Shown in pieces: positions 62,074 to 64,000 of a stretch of 64,000 bases of DNA. Origin of the DNA: G020348185 sp964525045 (lineage in GTDB: Bacteria; Nitrospirota; Nitrospiria; Nitrospirales; UBA8639); contig CAZGFD010000012.1 in assembly GCA_964525045.1 (NCBI GenBank), forward strand, positions 62,001 to 126,000. The letters are read 5' to 3'. The position numbers and the translations under genes are program-made. Below the pieces are notes generated by a model, which saw only the letters and a list, made by a program, of their open reading frames with translations, did not search any database and had not been told where the DNA came from. Within the stretch, counting starts at the first letter, position 1. Each line of letters opens with the position of its first letter.

Positions 62074-63540
62074 TCAGTGAGCTGACTCCTCCCGACTTGC
62101 GAGGACCCTATCATAAAGATCGAGTACCTCCTTTGCACATAGATCGCGATCGAAACGACGAGCTGATTCTCGCGCTGCATGGGCGATACGCTTGGCATGC
62201 TCCTCGTTGGTCAGCAGTTGACCAATAGCTTCCCCCATCTTCTCTGCTGACTTGATGGGAACGAGAATCCCGTCCTCCTCGTGTCGAATAATTTCCAGTG
62301 GTCCACCCTGATCAGTGGCAACTACTGGCTTGCCTGCCAGCATTCCCTCGACAATAATCCTCCCAAAGGGTTCTGGGACAATCGATGTGTGCACAATGAC
62401 ATCTGAGGCAAACACAACCGGACGAACGTCTTCATGATAGCCCGCCAGCACCACGACGTGATCTAACCCCAGGGATTGTACGAGCCGTTGTATTCGATTT
62501 TGATAGTTTTGCTCAAGTGTATTCCAAGCCTGGCCGACGATGACCGCTTTTACATTCTTACATTTTTTCAACACATGGGGTATGGAGCGGACAAAGTACT
62601 CGCATCCTTTCCACTCTTTGAAACGGGTGATGGTCGTGACGATGCGTGCATCCTCCGGGATTTCAAGATCTTGACGAATCTGACGGGCTTTCTGATTGTC
62701 AAATGTTTCCCAGGATCGCACATCGAACCCTGGGTAAACCACAAGCGCCTTGTCCCGTGGAAAACCACGATCCAAATAGAAATCCCGAGTATACCGTGAA
62801 TTATACAGGTATCTGAATACGTGTCCGCTCAGCGGCACGTCGATGGGCAATGGCCGTTGCAATGTTGTTCGCACGTTGCATACCTGTCGAAGCCCAATTT
62901 GAGCGCACGCAAAAATGCCCATTCGATTATCCTCGAGACCGGTATTATGGTGCACGAGACCAAATTGCTCTTTCTCCAGAAGTGCACGCAAGCGAGGTAG
63001 CCCACATAGGAGTGCGTCTTGTGAGTCACGATGCGCCGCAATTTCTTGCTGCAACTCATCCTCACTCGTAAACAAAGAGTATATCGCCACTCCCAGATCC
63101 TTAACCTGCCCCCGTAACTGATGAGGAGAAAATGTCGCGACGACAGGCTCGTATGGGGTCGATCCGAGGACATGGAGCCAATGAAGCAGGGACACAAAGG
63201 AGCCGCCTGCTCCAGAAGGACGTTCTAGCAATAGCACGCGTCTGTTACTAGATTTTCTGTGAATGCGTCGTTTCTGAATGGAACCATTAGGGGAAAAATC
63301 AAAGGCACGATTGTAGGCGGCTATGGCCTCGGATAGGTTGCCGTGTTTTATGCAAAGTTGGCCCAGCATTTTTTGGGTTTTAACATAATGTGGATGAAAA
63401 GGTGGGAACAGTCTTGACATCAAGGTGGCCAGGGAGGGATGACACGATACTGGGAAAAACCTTGTGAGCCTGAAAAAGATAATTGAAAGTATAGACTCAC
63501 AGGCATGTCTGGAAATCATATAAATTCTTAGTTGAGCCAC
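62074..63540 (-). CDS. Glycosyltransferase family 4 with an N-terminal TPR
   Basis: A 488-residue protein, although the first 40 residues are doubtful. One TPR-like unit at about 50-85 (MLGQLCIKHGNLSEAIAAYN) precedes the GT-B fold: RVLLLERPSGAGGSFVSLLH, IVTTITRFKEWKGCEYFVRS and VPEPFGRIIVEGMLAGKPVV with the E-x7-E donor motif, then ATDQGGPLEII. Encoded 22 bp upstream of the sulfotransferase, so the two are probably cotranscribed. Confidence 0.87.
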   Translation of the reverse strand: MAQLRIYMISRHACESILSIIFFRLTRFFPVSCHPSLATLMSRLFPPFHPHYVKTQKMLGQLCIKHGNLSEAIAAYNRAFDFSPNGSIQKRRIHRKSSNRRVLLLERPSGAGGSFVSLLHWLHVLGSTPYEPVVATFSPHQLRGQVKDLGVAIYSLFTSEDELQQEIAAHRDSQDALLCGLPRLRALLEKEQFGLVHHNTGLEDNRMGIFACAQIGLRQVCNVRTTLQRPLPIDVPLSGHVFRYLYNSRYTRDFYLDRGFPRDKALVVYPGFDVRSWETFDNQKARQIRQDLEIPEDARIVTTITRFKEWKGCEYFVRSIPHVLKKCKNVKAVIVGQAWNTLEQNYQNRIQRLVQSLGLDHVVVLAGYHEDVRPVVFASDVIVHTSIVPEPFGRIIVEGMLAGKPVVATDQGGPLEIIRHEEDGILVPIKSAEKMGEAIGQLLTNEEHAKRIAHAARESARRFDRDLCAKEVLDLYDRVLASREESAH

Positions 63541-64000
63541 CTCCTCATACTACAAAATAATTTAATGAAAGGAAAGAAATCTTGATCCAAGAGGGACTGC
63601 CTCGCCCAAAAACTGTAACTGTTGAAGGTCTAACTTGGGCAGGAGTTGGGAGTACACTGCGTATAAGGAAGTGCCGAAGGTAGGAGCCGGTGTTCAAGGA
63701 CCTGAAAAATCTGGAGCAGGTAAGGGGATCTGACCCCCCCCCCGCCACTTGTCTTTGTAAGGCGAAGGGAAGCGAGCAAATTCCACAAGGTCCTTAAAGT
63801 TTTCGTCGTTTTTCCCTATTTAGAATCAAGAAATTACATTACCGGTGTCCGATGTCGGATACTGGTGTGGTGCCAGATATTTGGGGGGCGCTACCGGGGG
63901 AGGGCATGCCTTCACTGGGAATTGTGGCCTTTGCCGGCGTCTGGGCGTGTTCGCCTAGACTTTTATCCTGAATAATATATCCTAATTGTAGGACTTTAGG
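63541..64000. other. Terminal non-coding stretch
   Basis: About 460 bp without a supported gene. It has a run of ten C at 63736-63745. A 39-codon frame at 63852-63971 lacks a clear ribosome site. The stretch may be the upstream region of a gene beyond the window. Confidence 0.4.

Noticed and set aside
63852..63971. A 39-codon plus-strand frame near the window end
   Set aside because: No clear Shine-Dalgarno and too short for any family assignment.

Overview
The window looks like about 64 kb of a Gram-negative chromosome of roughly 50% GC. A complete Tol-Pal cluster, many lipoproteins with lipoboxes, an OmpA-type Pal and a LysM lytic transglycosylase show a diderm envelope. The DabA/DabB bicarbonate-uptake pair, small periplasmic c-type cytochromes and the overall gene style suggest an autotroph of the phylum Nitrospirota (Nitrospira-like). 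This assignment is inferred from gene content; no rRNA marker is present. I see no prophage, CRISPR array or intact insertion sequence.

Layout. 1-4.8 kb: dissolved inorganic carbon uptake (3' end of dabB, dabA, a PII-like gene). 5-13.8 kb: a secreted putative zincin, a UvrD-type helicase, glycogen phosphorylase, a HEAT-repeat protein and small unknowns. 14-15.3 kb: two paralogous monohaem cytochromes c. 15.4-29.2 kb (minus strand): tolQ-tolR-tolA-tolB-pal, then a very long coiled-coil lipoprotein, cpoB, mutL, miaA, mtnP, a PfkB kinase and a RodZ-like protein, many of them overlapping or nearly so. Two tRNA genes (Val, Asp) with a clear promoter lie just upstream of tolQ. 30-36.4 kb: a membrane-anchored TPR protein, an MltD-like transglycosylase, a RiPP-type cobalamin/radical SAM enzyme overlapping a pterin carbinolamine dehydratase-like gene, and a ParB-domain protein. 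36.5-39.3 kb: a ribbon-helix-helix/PIN toxin-antitoxin pair with a visible operator, followed by a gene-poor stretch with two small lipoproteins. 39.5-51 kb: polA, a candidate structured RNA, an ABC exporter divergent from a TesA-like esterase, a CDGSH protein, a ChaN-like lipoprotein and a methyltransferase-like unknown. 51-57 kb: an MFS transporter, a GerW-like protein, an alpha/beta hydrolase paired with a lipoprotein, and a CDF-type transporter. 57.4-63.5 kb: a surface-glycan region with four glycosyltransferases and a sulfotransferase.

The most interesting items are (i) a candidate structured RNA at about 42.6-42.8 kb with nested long stems and its own terminator-like hairpin; (ii) a dispersed intergenic repeat family built on GAAACCC-like heptamers, reaching eight perfect copies at 39476-39531; (iii) the radical SAM/pterin dehydratase overlap with no visible precursor peptide; and (iv) the giant coiled-coil lipoprotein inserted between pal and cpoB.
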